A DNA stretch of 64,000 nucleotides from Azophilus sp965215035 (GTDB lineage: Bacteria > Pseudomonadota > Gammaproteobacteria > Pseudomonadales > Azotimanducaceae), in the NCBI GenBank assembly GCA_965215035.1, contig OZ244040.1, positions 2,542,001 to 2,606,000 on the forward strand. Direction: 5' to 3'. Below are positions 48,835-58,132 of this stretch, in pieces; within the stretch, counting starts at the first letter, position 1; every line of letters starts with the position of its first letter. The notes beneath the pieces are model-generated. The model did not search any database. It was not told the DNA's origin and worked only from the letters and a program-made list of their open reading frames with translations. Made by a program: the position numbers and the translations under genes.

Positions 48835-50906
48835 CGGCCGTGGCTCGTCAAGGCCAGCGCCAGCGGCCATACCTCGCCGCTGCCGTTCGAGCGCAGCAGC
48901 CAGGCGGCGACCGTCAACGTCCAGCGCGAATCCACCATGTCGTCTACCAGCAACACCGGGCTGCCGGGCAGCGGTTCCAGAGCGACCGCGAGCGAGCCAT
49001 CCACGTTACGCGCCTGCTGGACGCTGTTAGCCATCAACTTCTGCTCCTCGCGGTCTTCGACCTTCGCAAGCGCTCGATGGAATGGCAGGTCCAGCCTATC
49101 CGCCAAGCGTTCGGCAAAGTGCGGGACGAGGTCCGGGCACCGTCGCGAGGGGATGCAGGCCACCCACTCCGGCGCCGGTTGCGGAGCCCATTGCACTACC
49201 AGATCGGCACAGGCGCGGACAAGCTGGTCCGCGAATCGGCTGTCATGGTACTTGCCGCTCCGAACAAGCTCGCCCCAGCCGGCGTCACCCCAGATGCTGA
49301 GCGCCTTGCCGGGCTCCGCCCGGTGCTCTGCGGATATGACTCCGCGGACATCGTATCGTGGCAGGCCACCCGCGGACCATTGCTTGCGCGGTTCGATCGG
49401 CAGGCTGGTACGCCGGAGGAACGTCACCGCCTCCCGCAAGAGCTCCGGCTCGACCTCCGTGGGCAGCGGTGGCAGGTTCGGGGGCCGGACCGTCCCCGAA
49501 TCCCCATCCAGCGCTGCGATGAGAAACTCCATGTGCCCCGAGCCGAGCCTCACGTACTCCTGCATCTGGCGGCGCTCTTCATACCGCAGACGGGTCAGGC
49601 GCTCCGCCCGCTCCCAGAACTCCTCGCTCAGATTCGCGGCGGTCAATTGCCACCTAGTTCCTTGTTTCGCGATAGGGGCCGGTGACTCGAGAGAGAGTAG
49701 CTCAACCGTCTTCTCGATGCGGCCCTTGCTGAGATTGACTGCTTCGAGCAGATCGTTCACGGACAGGCCTTCCGGTGCGTTCTCCATCGTGACAATCACC
49801 TGTTGAACCTCGTCACGGGCCGGAAACGCGCTGGAGATGAAATAGTCCGTGATATCGGTCTCTTCCTCACCGCTCAACAGCACACCGTAGGCGGCATCCA
49901 GCGCGCGGCCGGCGCGCCCCACCTGCTGGTAGTAGGCCACCACCGAGCCCGGGGTCTGGTAGTGGATCACAAAGCCGAGATCCGGCTTGTCGAAGCCCAT
50001 TCCGAGGGCAGTCGTCGCTACCAATGCCTTCACGCGATTCTCGAGCAGCGCGCGTTCGAGCTCCTCGCGGCGGTCTCCCGTTTGTCCCGTATAGGATTCC
50101 ACCCTCAGTCCTCGTGATCGGAGCCACTCCGCCACCCGCTCCGCATCGCGGACGGTGAGCGTATAGATGATTCCGTGGCCGGGCAGTACGGGAAGCCGTT
50201 CCGCAAGCCACGCCAAGCGCTCCGATTGTCGGGGCAACCGTATCGTCTGGAGCGTGAGCGACGGGCGATTGAGATCGCCTCGCAGCGCCGTCAGGCCGGG
50301 ACCGAGCACAGTCGCGAGATCGTCCATAACCCGATCATTCGCGGTCGCGGTCGTCGCCAGAAGTCTGAGGTTCGCCGGAAGGGTACGGGCGATTCGCTCG
50401 ATCAGCCGGTAGTGGGGTCTGAAGTCGTGCCCCCAGTCCGAGATGCAATGGGCCTCGTCGATAACCAGAAGGCTGATGCGCTCGGCGATCTCCGCCAGCA
50501 CCTCAGTGCGAAAACGCTCGTTGCCGAGCCGCTCGGGAGAGATGAGCAGGATATCCACCTCGTCGCGCCATAGGCGCTCTTCCACATCCGGCCAGTATTC
50601 TTGATTGTCTGATGTGATTCGGGCTGCGCGGACCCCCATCCGCTCGGCGGCCTCGATCTGATTCCGCATCAAAGAAAGCAGTGGAGAAATGAGGAGCGCG
50701 GGCCCTGCCCCGGCCTCGCGGAGCAACTTGGTCGCGATGAAGTACACGAGGCTCTTGCCCCACCCGGTCCTCTGCACGAGAAGGAGCCGGCCGCAGCCTT
50801 CCACGATATGCCGGATAGCGTCTTCCTGCCCTTCGCGGAACCTGACATTGCGCTGTCTGGTACCCGACCTCAGCAACTCAAGAGCACGTTGAGCTTCGTA
50901 CATCAT
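48831..50906 (-). CDS. RecQ-family helicase with C-terminal phosphoribosyltransferase-like domain
   Basis: The 691-residue protein has RecQ motifs: FREGQEDAIRHIVEGCGRLL, LVQRTGWGKSLVYFIATKLL, LLVIDEAHCISDWGHDFRPH, RLLATTATANDRV and VATTALGMGFDKPDLGFVIH followed by YYQQVGRAGRA. Instead of the usual RQC/HRDC it has a linker and a C-terminal PRTase-like end with the PRPP-loop pattern VLLVDDMVDSRWTLTVAAWL. It unwinds DNA 3'-5'; the PRTase may bind a nucleotide ligand. It starts the two-gene operon with dprA. A decayed copy lies at 53935-54192. Confidence 0.9.
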   Translation of the reverse strand: MMYEAQRALELLRSGTRQRNVRFREGQEDAIRHIVEGCGRLLLVQRTGWGKSLVYFIATKLLREAGAGPALLISPLLSLMRNQIEAAERMGVRAARITSDNQEYWPDVEERLWRDEVDILLISPERLGNERFRTEVLAEIAERISLLVIDEAHCISDWGHDFRPHYRLIERIARTLPANLRLLATTATANDRVMDDLATVLGPGLTALRGDLNRPSLTLQTIRLPRQSERLAWLAERLPVLPGHGIIYTLTVRDAERVAEWLRSRGLRVESYTGQTGDRREELERALLENRVKALVATTALGMGFDKPDLGFVIHYQTPGSVVAYYQQVGRAGRALDAAYGVLLSGEEETDITDYFISSAFPARDEVQQVIVTMENAPEGLSVNDLLEAVNLSKGRIEKTVELLSLESPAPIAKQGTRWQLTAANLSEEFWERAERLTRLRYEERRQMQEYVRLGSGHMEFLIAALDGDSGTVRPPNLPPLPTEVEPELLREAVTFLRRTSLPIEPRKQWSAGGLPRYDVRGVISAEHRAEPGKALSIWGDAGWGELVRSGKYHDSRFADQLVRACADLVVQWAPQPAPEWVACIPSRRCPDLVPHFAERLADRLDLPFHRALAKVEDREEQKLMANSVQQARNVDGSLAVALEPLPGSPVLLVDDMVDSRWTLTVAAWLLRSNGSGEVWPLALALTSHGR

Positions 50907-51438
50907 GGATTCGTTCCTGCGTCGAGCGTTCGAATCCTACCGGGGGCAGGCATCTTTATCGCGGTCCCCGCTCGCACGAATGCGCACCTGTCGGCATCGG
51001 GAGCACTACGATACCCCTGCTCGATCCAGGATACTACGCGCCCTCTCCGGCCATAATGACGACGAACCCTGAGCACCGCAACCCGACATACCGAGAAGCA
51101 GGCGGTGGAGGAGGAGCTACACATTGGTTAGGTCCGGCGCCACATCCTGCTCTGCAGCGACTAAACCAAGCCCAAGTGTTGTCCGAAGGCGTTGGGCCGC
51201 CTGCCTGGGAGCCCGTGCGAAGTGGTGTTCGGGGCGAACCGCATAGCGGTCGCGGAGGCGGAGTTCGCGTTATGGGGAGCGTCGCGTGGCTCGAAGGCGG
51301 CCGCCGCATCGCTCCTGCCCCAACCAAGGGCAGGTTGCTCCGCTGCCGCGCCGCATCCGCAATGTCCCACGCGGCAAAGCCGCGATATGATCACCATGCC
51401 AATGAACAATCGACAGGCGCCATACGAGGAAGAGGCTA
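50907..51438. other. Gap between recQ and the pepN stub, with gene debris
   Basis: Bases 51273-51305 match 54818-54850 almost exactly (the segment coding MGSVAWLEGG in unit B). Bases 51365-51438 match the pepN upstream region 55246-55317. So unit A once held the same AlbA_2-type gene as unit B and lost most of it. No intact gene is seen here. Confidence 0.6.
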
Positions 51439-51600
51439 ATGGCCAAGGAAGCGGCACCGAACACCATCTATCTGAAAGACTATGAGCCGCCTGCTTGGCG
51501 GACGGAGGAGACGCACCTCGAAGTCGACCTCCGCGACGGCGTTACCCAGGTAAGCTCGCGGCTGCTGGTGCGCCGTGACCCGGAGGTGGAGGGCGGTGCC
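51439..51600 (+). pseudogene. Duplicated 5' end of pepN
   Basis: The first 54 codons match pepN at 55318 almost base for base (MAKEAAPNTIYLKDYEPPAW). The match ends at GCCGAGGCG, where the sequence switches to the upstream region of the sugar dehydrogenase block. This is the breakpoint of the tandem duplication. The frame runs on to 51687 without homology. Confidence 0.92.
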
Positions 51601-53926
51601 GAGGCGGCACCTCATCGGGAGCCTGCAGCCGGGGTGCGCGAGGAGGCACCTCTCGCAGGAAAACGGCGAAACTGCGGTAAGATTTGATCCACATGGACTC
51701 GATGTTCATGGATCGGTCTCCTTTCAGTGGGTTTATCGTTCACTGCAAGCCACCTGATCCGGTGCCCGGGCGGGGGCTTCCCGGCCTCGGTGCCGCTTTC
51801 CCCGTCACCGCCGAGGGTGTGCCAAATTGACAGACAATGGGTTGAGGGCCGAAGCGACTATCAGGATACGGCTGTATTGCTACCTTGCCCGGCTACTCGT
51901 TCTCGCTGTTCTGTTGTGGGTGGACGGTGCGGGCGCTGGAGTCGGGGGGAGGGGGGGTGAAATCAGGACGCACCTTTACGAATTGGAGAAGGAAGTCGTC
52001 CCCTTGGGTGAATCCGATGGATACGGCGGCGCAGCCGCGAGCATGGGCAACGACCTGCTGGTCGTAACGGCGAAGGGCAGGATCGCATTGGTTCACGCGA
52101 GCGGAGATGTGGAGTATCTCCGCGGCCGGGTGCCGATGAACCTGTCGGGCTGGGAATCGACCGAGTCCTTCGGGGAAAACTACAAGGAAGGGCAGCATTT
52201 TCGGGTCGCGGGCGTTCTTTTGAAAGAAGTGACGCCCGGGCGCTGGGAGCTCTTTGTCAGCCATCACTACTTTGCCGAGGAGTGCGTCCGGTTCAGGCTG
52301 TCGTCAACGATTGTGGAAGCCGCCTTTGCGGACGGAGAGAAGACGGTCGCCGTGTCGCCGTCGTGGAGGACGATATTCGACACGGAACCTTGTCTGAAAA
52401 CCGTGTTCGAAGGCGGCAACTCCGGCGGGAGGATGTTGACGGACGGCCCCGACCACCTGCTGCTCACCATAGGGGACCATGGAAGAGACGGCCGGTATTG
52501 GGGTTCCAGGTCCTTGGACCTGCCCAGCGACCCCGGTTCGCATATGGGCAAGCTCGTCCGTATTGCGATCGAGACCGGCGAAGCCGAGATACTGACTCTC
52601 GGTCATCGCAACCCGCAGGGGTTGGCGCGGGACGGGGCGGGCAATCTGTGGTCCACCGAGCACGGGCCGGAAGGCGGGGACGAACTCAACCTGCTCGAAC
52701 CCGGCGGCAACTACGGCTGGCCGCATGTCACCTACGGGGTCGATTACGGTCGCAAGGTTCCTTCCATGATCGAATACGGAAAGACGGGCGCGCACGATGG
52801 TTTCGTGACGCCGGTTTTCGCCTGGGTGCCGGCGGTCGCCGCCTCCGCCATTGTCGTGAACGACGGGCGGTCATTTCCCCTGTGGAGGGACGATCTGCTG
52901 GTCGCGTCGCTGAAGGCCCGGTCGATATTCAGGATCCGCCGCCTTGGCGAGCGAGTGCAATATGTCGAGCGCATCGATACGGGATCCAACATACGGGACC
53001 TGGTCTGGATGCCGGACGGCCGCCTGGCGCTGCTGTATCCGCATGGCTCGAAAAAGGTGATGTTTCTGAGGCGCTCCCAAAGATATTGCGACGCGGAATC
53101 CCGGAACCGCCGCGATGTTTACGCGGCGCATTGCGAATCCGGCGTCGCCGAGTCCACCGCCGCGGCGGACCCCGGCGAGCGGCTCTACGCGCGGCACTGC
53201 GGTTCCTGCCACGGCGCGGACCCCGGCAAGCAGGGCGACGCACCGCGCCTCTCCGGTGCGGTCGGGCGGCGCGCCGGGCACCTCGAGGGCTACGAGTTTT
53301 CGGACGCGCTCACCTCGCTGGACCGTGTTTGGACATGGGACAGCCTGGTGCGGTTTCTCGTGGACCCGGAGGCGTTCGCCCCGGGCACGTCGATGTCCGG
53401 GATGGAGCTTACCGAGGCGGAAGCCCGCGCCATCGTGAATTTCATCGACTATCGCGGGAGCATCCTGACGAAGACGTTGGGAGAAAGGTCTGGAGACTAC
53501 AGGCGAATCATCGATGCCGATTTCGATGTGTATCGCCTTGGGCGCAAACTCGTCTATGTAAAGGCGCGTTGCGACGAGGCGGACACGGCGCCGAAGTTTT
53601 TCCTGCACTTGGCGCCGGAGGACGAATCCGACCTTCCGGACGAACGGAGGCGGCATGGCTTCGACAACTTGGATTTCAGGTTCGCCGACCGCAGGCACAT
53701 CTTCGCGGACGGGGCGTGCAGCGTAACGGTGGAACTGCCGGACTACCCGGTCAGGAGGATCAGAACCGGCCAATACGCCGAGGACGCCGACGGCCAATTT
53801 CGTCGTCTCTGGGAGGGAAGCTACAGCCCCGGACGCTCGAAATAGGCCGGCGTAAGCTATCGCTCTGTAACCGGGCATGACAGCAATGCCGGCACTTTCT
53901 CCCGGAACAGAGTTCAGGCCGGATGG
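51599..53926 (+). repeat. Tandem duplication, unit B: sugar dehydrogenase block
   Basis: Counterpart of 44966-47389. Small differences include a missing segment in the upstream region (unit A has two CTTCAGCCGG repeats, B one) and a replacement of the G22 tract. After 53926 the sequence passes directly to a recQ remnant. Confidence 0.9.
51827..53845 (+). CDS. PQQ-type sugar dehydrogenase/cytochrome c fusion, copy 2 (in frame)
   Basis: This 672-residue protein has a signal peptide (LYCYLARLLVLAVLLWVDGA) and a beta-propeller sugar/aldose dehydrogenase (LLTIGDHGRDGRYWGSRSLD, TEHGPEGGDELNLLEPGGNY followed by GWPHVTYG). A heme c site (HCGSCHGADPGKQG), the Met ligand in GTSMSGMELTEAEARAIVNF and a C-terminal domain follow. 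Copy 1's ATG corresponds to GCG here, so translation should begin at a TTG (51827 or 51842). Unlike copy 1 the frame is continuous. The protein should be exported and pass electrons to the respiratory chain through its own heme. Confidence 0.88.
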   Translation: MTDNGLRAEATIRIRLYCYLARLLVLAVLLWVDGAGAGVGGRGGEIRTHLYELEKEVVPLGESDGYGGAAASMGNDLLVVTAKGRIALVHASGDVEYLRGRVPMNLSGWESTESFGENYKEGQHFRVAGVLLKEVTPGRWELFVSHHYFAEECVRFRLSSTIVEAAFADGEKTVAVSPSWRTIFDTEPCLKTVFEGGNSGGRMLTDGPDHLLLTIGDHGRDGRYWGSRSLDLPSDPGSHMGKLVRIAIETGEAEILTLGHRNPQGLARDGAGNLWSTEHGPEGGDELNLLEPGGNYGWPHVTYGVDYGRKVPSMIEYGKTGAHDGFVTPVFAWVPAVAASAIVVNDGRSFPLWRDDLLVASLKARSIFRIRRLGERVQYVERIDTGSNIRDLVWMPDGRLALLYPHGSKKVMFLRRSQRYCDAESRNRRDVYAAHCESGVAESTAAADPGERLYARHCGSCHGADPGKQGDAPRLSGAVGRRAGHLEGYEFSDALTSLDRVWTWDSLVRFLVDPEAFAPGTSMSGMELTEAEARAIVNFIDYRGSILTKTLGERSGDYRRIIDADFDVYRLGRKLVYVKARCDEADTAPKFFLHLAPEDESDLPDERRRHGFDNLDFRFADRRHIFADGACSVTVELPDYPVRRIRTGQYAEDADGQFRRLWEGSYSPGRSK

Positions 53927-53934
53927 CACTGCGG

Positions 53935-54192
53935 GTGCCGCTTGCGGAGCCCATCGCACTACCAGATCGGCGCAGGCGCGGACAAGCTGGTTCCCGAATC
54001 CCCATCCAGCACTGCGATGAGAAACTCCATGCGCCCCCAGTCGAGCCTCACGTACTCCTGTACTTGGCGGTGCTCTTCACGCCGCAGACGGGTTAGGCGC
54101 TCCGCCCGCTCCCAGAACTCCTCGCTCAGATTCGCGGCGGTCAAATGCCACCTAGTTCCCCGTTTCACGACAGGGGCCAGTGACTTAAAGTG
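53935..54192 (-). pseudogene. recQ remnant of duplication unit B
   Basis: Bases 53935-53990 match recQ around 49170-49222 and, directly joined, 53990-54192 match 49496-49697. A deletion of about 270 bp fused the two. Everything else of recQ and all of dprA is missing. An open frame on the minus strand still reads RGTRWHLTAANLSEEFWERA. Confidence 0.9.
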
Positions 54193-54218
54193 CGAGTCGA
54201 GATCCGGGGGGTTCAGCA

Positions 54219-54760
54219 TTGCAATGCCGAATAGTCACCGCTGCGAAGCATCCGGGTGGTGCGCGGTTCTATCGGTGTGCGCTTCAGGTGAATCCGCATC
54301 ACTATGCGCAAACCTATCGGGGGCAGGCTACCCAGGGAGACGCTGATAGCCACGCACAGGACATCGTTGACCAGGCCGAGAAATTGGGCATCGAGGTGCT
54401 TGCTGTCACGGACCACAATAGCGTCGACGGTATCGCGGCCTTTCGATCCGCAGCGAGCAACCGTGGGATTCATATCTTCCCGGGCTTTGAGTTGTCCTCG
54501 TCCGAGGGGGTGCATCTGCTGTGCCTGTATGCGCCGGAGACCACCGATAAGCAGCTCGGCCGATACCTTGGAGAATTTCGCACCCGACGAGCACATGGAG
54601 ATAGTGACCGTGGGTTGGGAAGGTGGGTTCCTCGATGGCATGACGGTACACCTCAATCCCAATCTGAACGTGCTCATCGGCGGGCGCGGTGCCGGCAAGT
54701 CGACCGTTGTGGAGAGCATCCGCAGTGCACTCGGACTCGACCCTATCGGCGACGAGGCGC
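54219..54760 (+). pseudogene. Remnant of a PHP-domain/AAA ATPase gene
   Basis: One frame reads GARFYRCALQVNPHHYAQTY, then DIVDQAEKLGIEVLAVTDHN (PHP motif TDHN) and IHIFPGFELSSSEGVHLLCL. Near 54,590 the frame changes and the sequence continues EHMEIVTVGWEGGFLDGMTV and NVLIGGRGAGKSTVVESIRS (Walker A). This is the N-terminal PHP domain plus ATPase start of TrlF-like PHP-ATPase proteins, with a frame change and loss of the rest. Confidence 0.7.
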
Positions 54761-54762
54761 GG

Positions 54763-55225
54763 TGCGGCGTTGGAAAAGGGTGTGATCGACCGCGCCCTGG
54801 ATTTCGTGAAGCGCAACATGGGGAGCGTCGCGTGGCTCGAAGGTGGCCGCCGGCGCCGAATTAGAGCCTTTCCCGTGGACGCGGTGCGGGAGGCGGTTGT
54901 GAACGCTGCCGCTCATCGCGACTATGCGCGCGAGGGGACCGATATCGAGGTTTCACTGTATGGCGACCGACTGGAAGTCATTTCGCCGGGGCGGCTTCCG
55001 AACGGCGTGACGGTGGAGAAGATGAGAGAGGGCGTGGTTCGGGTGGCCCGCAACGAACTGCTCAAGGAGATCCTGCGCGACTACGGTTACATCGAGCACT
55101 ACGGAATGGGGGTCCGCAACCGGATCATCGAATCGATGCGGCGCCATAACGGAACGGAGCCGGGCCTTGTCGAGGGAGACGACCGTTTCATCGTCCGGCT
55201 TTGGAAGGGGCCGCAAGGCGGCTGA
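54763..55225 (+). pseudogene. C-terminal part of an AlbA_2/HATPase_c_4-type protein
   Basis: The frame reads ALEKGVIDRALDFVKRNMGS, AFPVDAVREAVVNAAAHRDY, DIEVSLYGDRLEVISPGRLP and ELLKEILRDYGYIEHYGMGV, the C-terminal ATPase-like part of RecG-related AlbA_2 putative transcription regulators. The N-terminal AlbA_2 domain is missing; instead the sequence is joined to the PHP-ATPase remnant. The frame is still open to 55225, so a fusion peptide might be made, but I treat it as debris. Confidence 0.7.
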
Positions 55226-55317
55226 AACACCCTCTCCGCTTTCTCGCCGGCGGCAAAGCCGCGATATGATCACCATGCCAATGAACAATCGACAGGCACC
55301 ATACGAGGAAGAGGCAA

Positions 55318-57999
55318 ATGGCCAAGGAAGCGGCACCGAACACCATCTATCTGAAAGACTATGAGCCGCCTGCCTGGCGGACGGAGGAGACGCACCTCGA
55401 AGTCGACATCCGCGACGGCGTTACCCAGGTAAGCTCGCGGCTGCTGGTGCGCCGTGACCCGGAGGCGGCGGGCGGTGCCGAGGCGCCGCTGGTGCTTGAT
55501 GGCGAGGAACTGGAACTGGTCTCGGTGGCCGTCGACGGCCGGCCGCTTGGGGGCAACGAATTCCGCGTTGGGGAGGGTGCGCTGGAACTCTTCTCGCTGC
55601 CGGCGGCCTGCGAACTATCCATAGTCACCCGCATACAGCCGGAAAAGAACACCGCGCTCATAGGGTTGTATAAGTCTCGCTCGGTCTACTGCACCCAGTG
55701 CGAGGCCCAGGGCTTCCGTAGAATCACCTACTACCAGGATCGCCCCGATGTCCTTTCCAGGTACACCACGACCATTGTCGCGGACGCGCAGCGCTACCCG
55801 GTGCTGCTTGCCAACGGCAACCTCATCGAGGAAAGCGAAGCCGCTGGCCGCCGCCGGGCGACCTGGCACGACCCGTTCCCCAAGCCGAGCTACCTGTTTG
55901 CCCTGGTGGCGGGCGATCTGGCGCTCATGACCGATACCTTCACCACGGTCGGCGGTCGCACCGTGGAACTTCGCATCTATTCCGAACCCCACAACATCGG
56001 CCATTGCGAATTTGCCATGGGTGCGCTCAAGCGGGCGATGCGCTGGGACGAGGAGCGGTTTGGCCGGGAATACGACCTCGACATTTACATGATCGTCGCG
56101 GTCGAGGATTTCAACGCGGGCGCCATGGAGAACAAGGGCCTCAACATATTCAACGCGGCCTACGTGCTGATATCTCCGGACATCGCGGTGGATGCCGCCT
56201 ACCAGCGGGTGGAAGGGGTGATCGCCCACGAATATTTCCACAACTGGTCGGGCAACCGGGTCACCTGCCGAGACTGGTTCCAATTGAGCCTCAAGGAAGG
56301 GTTCACGGTTTTCCGCGATGCGGAGTTCACCTCCGACACGCATTGGCGCCCGGTCAAGCGAATCAACGACGTGATGAAGCTGCGCTCCCTGCAGTTCGCC
56401 GAGGACGGCGGACCGATGGCGCACCCGGTGCGGCCCGATTCGTATATCGAGATTTCCAACTTCTACACGGTCACCGTCTACGAGAAGGGCGCCGAGGTGG
56501 TCGGCATGCTGCGCACCCTGGTCGGGGACGCGGGCTTCCGCAAGGGCACCGACCTCTACTTCGAACGCCACGACGGGCAGGCCGTAACCACGGAGGATTT
56601 CGTTGCCGCCATGGAGGACGCCAACGGCGTCGACCTCGTTCAGTTCCGCCGCTGGTATGCCCAAGCCGGAACGCCGGTGCTGCGCGTTCGCACCCAGTGG
56701 GGTGACGGCGAGCTCGCGATAGCCATCGAGCAATCCTGCCCGGCCACGCCGCGACAGCCGCGCAAGGAACCCCTGCACATACCTGTGCTGATTGGTCTGG
56801 TCGGCGCGGCGGGGGAGGAACGCATTGACGGCGAACTGGAAATAGCCGGCGATGCCCGGGTGGAGCGGCGCGGGACGAGCCTACTCGTGGAAGTGCGCAA
56901 TCCCGAGACGACGCTGCGCCTCGGCGGCTTGGACAGCGAACCGGCACTCAGTTTCCTGCGCGGATTCTCCGCACCCGTGCGCGTCGACTACCAGCGCCCG
57001 ACGGCGACGCTGGCCTTGCTCGCGCGCAACGACGGCGACGGGTTCGCCCGTTGGGACGCCTTGCAGAGCCTGGTGCTTGACGAGCTAGCCAACATTCAGG
57101 CGGGCGGCGAGGTCAGCCCGTTGCTGATCGGCCTGTATGCCGGCCTCGCCGAGGAGGCCCTGGCGGCGACGGATGCCGAGCGCAAATCGATCCTTAACGA
57201 GATGTTGGCCCTGCCCTCCGAGGAGTATCTGTTCGCCCTGTCCGAACGCATTGACCTGGATGCGGTTTGCGCTGCCCGCGATGCCCTAAAACAGGCGCTC
57301 GCCGAACGCCTATGCGACCTGTGGCGCCGCCTGTACGAGGCCAATGCACCCCAGGGCCCCTACGTCTGGGACGCTATGGGCGTGGCCCGTCGGGGCGTGC
57401 GCAACCTGGCGCTTGGCTACCTTGCCGCCGGCCTGGGCGAGGCGGCCCATGGGCTGCTCAGCCGGCAACTTGAGAGCGCCGATAACCTCACCGACCGCAT
57501 GGCGGCGCTGCGGGAGATCACCGATAGCGGCACACATCCGGACAGGGCCGGGCTGCTCGCCGGTTTCTATGACCGTTGGCGGCATGAAAACCTCGTAGTC
57601 GACCAATGGTTGCAGATGCAGGCGCGCAGCCCGCGAAACGGTGCCGCGGCCATTGCGGAACTGGAGCGGCACCCGGCTTTCGATGTCCGCAATCCAAACA
57701 AGGTCCGTGCCCTGTATGGCACCTTTGGCATGCTGAACAGGAACTTTCATGCCGCCGACGGCTTGGGGTATAACTTTCTCGTCGACCGGATCATCGAGCG
57801 GGACGCGGAGAATCCCCAGGTCGCGGCACGGCTGGCAACGCCGCTCACCCGCTGGCAAAAGTTCGATGCCGGCCGGCAGGAACTGATGCGGGCGGCGCTC
57901 CGTCGCATCCTCGCCGTGTCGGACGAGGCGCCGGATGGAGCGCGGGGAATTTCGAAGGATCTTTTCGAGGTGGTGAGTAAGAGCCTCGACCAACCTTGA
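55318..57999 (+). CDS. pepN: Aminopeptidase N (M1 family)
   Basis: The 893-residue protein has the exopeptidase signature GAMENKGLNIFN, the zinc site HEYFHNWSGNRVTCRDWFQL followed by SLKEG (HExxH...E) and the N-terminal beta domain SRSVYCTQCEAQGFRRITYY typical of E. coli-type PepN. The C-terminal helical superhelix ends LTRWQKFDAGRQELMRAALR. It releases N-terminal residues from peptides in the cytoplasm. The promoter region 55244-55317 and first 54 codons also occur at 51363-51600. Confidence 0.97.
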   Translation: MAKEAAPNTIYLKDYEPPAWRTEETHLEVDIRDGVTQVSSRLLVRRDPEAAGGAEAPLVLDGEELELVSVAVDGRPLGGNEFRVGEGALELFSLPAACELSIVTRIQPEKNTALIGLYKSRSVYCTQCEAQGFRRITYYQDRPDVLSRYTTTIVADAQRYPVLLANGNLIEESEAAGRRRATWHDPFPKPSYLFALVAGDLALMTDTFTTVGGRTVELRIYSEPHNIGHCEFAMGALKRAMRWDEERFGREYDLDIYMIVAVEDFNAGAMENKGLNIFNAAYVLISPDIAVDAAYQRVEGVIAHEYFHNWSGNRVTCRDWFQLSLKEGFTVFRDAEFTSDTHWRPVKRINDVMKLRSLQFAEDGGPMAHPVRPDSYIEISNFYTVTVYEKGAEVVGMLRTLVGDAGFRKGTDLYFERHDGQAVTTEDFVAAMEDANGVDLVQFRRWYAQAGTPVLRVRTQWGDGELAIAIEQSCPATPRQPRKEPLHIPVLIGLVGAAGEERIDGELEIAGDARVERRGTSLLVEVRNPETTLRLGGLDSEPALSFLRGFSAPVRVDYQRPTATLALLARNDGDGFARWDALQSLVLDELANIQAGGEVSPLLIGLYAGLAEEALAATDAERKSILNEMLALPSEEYLFALSERIDLDAVCAARDALKQALAERLCDLWRRLYEANAPQGPYVWDAMGVARRGVRNLALGYLAAGLGEAAHGLLSRQLESADNLTDRMAALREITDSGTHPDRAGLLAGFYDRWRHENLVVDQWLQMQARSPRNGAAAIAELERHPAFDVRNPNKVRALYGTFGMLNRNFHAADGLGYNFLVDRIIERDAENPQVAARLATPLTRWQKFDAGRQELMRAALRRILAVSDEAPDGARGISKDLFEVVSKSLDQP

Positions 58000-58048
58000 C
58001 GGCTCGGAGCAGCTCTTGCCCGGCCCGCCGCATCTTCAATCCGGTAGT

Positions 58049-58125
58049 TTATTAGTTTGAACCCCGAGCCTGCCGAATCCCCTGTGTGCCGTGCCTCCGC
58101 TCGGCCCACAAACTCAAACTGATAC
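58049..58125. repeat. 77-bp MITE-like element, copy 2
   Basis: Same length and core (CTGCCGAATCCCCTGTGTGC) as 17230-17306. The right arm CAAACTGATAC is intact and the left arm has two changes. It lies in the convergent gap between pepN and batD. Confidence 0.8.
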
Positions 58126-58132
58126 ACCACCT

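Noticed and set aside
50925..50955. tRNA-like T-arm string GTTCGAATCCTACCGGGGG
   Set aside because: No matching acceptor, D-arm or anticodon arm upstream within 80 bp, so not a tRNA gene and not enough to call an attachment site.
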